This document shows positions 63,431 to 64,000 of a stretch of DNA of 64,000 nt, in pieces (within the stretch, counting starts at the first letter, position 1; each line of letters opens with the position of its first letter). The DNA comes from Rhodobacteraceae bacterium HIMB11 (GTDB lineage: Bacteria > Pseudomonadota > Alphaproteobacteria > Rhodobacterales > Rhodobacteraceae): assembly GCA_000472185.1 (NCBI GenBank), contig AVDB01000004.1, forward strand, positions 124,001-188,000, written 5' to 3'. The notes under the pieces were generated by a model that saw only the letters and a list, made by a program, of their open reading frames with translations, did not search any database and was not told where the DNA came from. The position numbers were made by a program, and so were the translations under genes.

Positions 63431-64000
63431 TTATGAAAAAAACATCCAAACAGCGACGGCAGCCAAGATTGTGCCAAACATCAAGTTGAGCCGTCTTGCG
63501 CCTTCATCAGTACGAAATTTGTAGGCAATCTTGTCTCCTACAGCGGCCCAAATCGAAAACGCAACACAGTTGTTAAGCGTAAATATAGTCGAAATTGCCA
63601 AAACATTCGCAATTTGCAGGCCCCCGTCCATTGACAGAAACTGGCTGAACATCAATGCCATGATGATGTAGGCTTTAGGATTGAGTAAAAGCAAAACAAC
63701 CCCATCCCAGAAGGTTGCTGGCTTTGCCTCTCCCTGTCCATCATATCTACCTGCGCGGATCAGTTTCCAAGCGAGCCATAAAACATATGCGGCACCAGAT
63801 ATTTTCAATGCAAAAAACACATTCGGATAATCGTTCAAAACTGTGATCATACCCAGCCCAATCACCACTGTCACAGGCCAAGTTGCGATGTGATAACCGA
63901 TGTTTGAAGGCACAGTCGCGGCGAAACCAAAGCGTGCCCCATTGGCTGCAAAAAACATGTTTCCTGGCCCAGGGCTGTAGGCGAGGGGAAAAAGAAAGAT
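63431..64000 (-). CDS. LysE/RhtB family exporter (5' end beyond window)
   Basis: 190 codons to the right edge without an upstream start, so the N-terminus is missing. PLAYSPGPGNMFFAANGARFGF is the LysE/RhtB signature after the first helix; three to four further hydrophobic segments follow (GYHIATWPVTVVIGLGMITV, AYVLWLAWKLI, AYIIMALMFSQFL). Such proteins export amino acids such as lysine, homoserine or threonine; the substrate is unknown. The 140 bases to holC show no gene. Confidence 0.88.
   Translation of the reverse strand: MFLFPLAYSPGPGNMFFAANGARFGFAATVPSNIGYHIATWPVTVVIGLGMITVLNDYPNVFFALKISGAAYVLWLAWKLIRAGRYDGQGEAKPATFWDGVVLLLLNPKAYIIMALMFSQFLSMDGGLQIANVLAISTIFTLNNCVAFSIWAAVGDKIAYKFRTDEGARRLNLMFGTILAAVAVWMFFS

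Overview
The window is a contiguous piece of an alphaproteobacterial chromosome, almost certainly from the Rhodobacterales (roseobacter group). The grounds are protein families and gene orders typical of that order: surE-pcm-nlpD beside tatC; the sulfur block cysG-DUF2849-cysI-cysH-DUF934-fpr; bpt-RDD-DUF2852-ybaK; and pepA-lptF-lptG-lptD-surA-pdxA-rsmA. Proteins found mainly in Alphaproteobacteria (DUF4167, DUF2849, DUF2852) and Entner-Doudoroff genes agree with this. Genes are densely packed with many ATGA or TAATG junctions. I see no rRNA, tRNA, CRISPR array, insertion sequence, prophage or integrase. Once broken genes are counted, no stretch over 300 bases lacks a gene.

Layout. 1-4.4 kb: end of tatC, a DUF815 ATPase, and leftward surE-pcm-nlpD plus a short-chain dehydrogenase. 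4.4-12 kb: a broken DUF2199 gene, then a long leftward run alr-mlaE-mlaF-membrane protein-pqiA-radA-cvpA-purF with almost no gaps. 12-17 kb: a membrane-anchored unknown protein, a wrecked acetyltransferase, dnaB with DnaA-box-like sites, pyrE and pyrC. 17.4-21.6 kb: a rightward coxD/coxE/xdhC/molybdopterin-binding cluster without a molybdoenzyme. 21.6-28.3 kb: infC, the assimilatory sulfate reduction and siroheme operon, and a divergent Lrp-type regulator. 28.3-34.4 kb: a cytochrome P450, tpiA, a 2-oxoglutarate oxygenase, sufA/sufT, bpt, and small membrane proteins. 34.4-43.9 kb: glnE, eda-edd, an rRNA methyltransferase joined to a PIN protein, and eno. 44-55.6 kb: transporters, a Fur/Mur regulator, selO, mazG, an M20 amidohydrolase, speB, prfA-prmC. 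55.8-64 kb: DUF4167, rsmA-pdxA-surA, the eroded lpt genes, pepA-holC and a partial LysE exporter.

How the genes work together. The 22-28 kb block forms an assimilatory route: siroheme made by CysG serves the sulfite reductase, whose sulfite comes from an iron-sulfur APS reductase. edd-eda and eno carry the same 14-base operator-like sequence and may share one central-carbon regulator of the LacI type, as CceR does in Rhodobacter.

Most notable: lptF and lptD, normally essential for moving lipopolysaccharide to the outer membrane, are reduced by internal deletions to short end pieces, while lptG and surA between and beside them are intact. Together with three other broken or truncated loci (DUF2199, a GNAT acetyltransferase, a beta-rich surface-protein remnant) this suggests ongoing gene decay. 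Also notable: infC appears to start at AUA, which fits known IF-3 self-control. I did not find a clearly new multi-gene system; the orphan cox-like cluster and the lpt erosion deserve the most attention.
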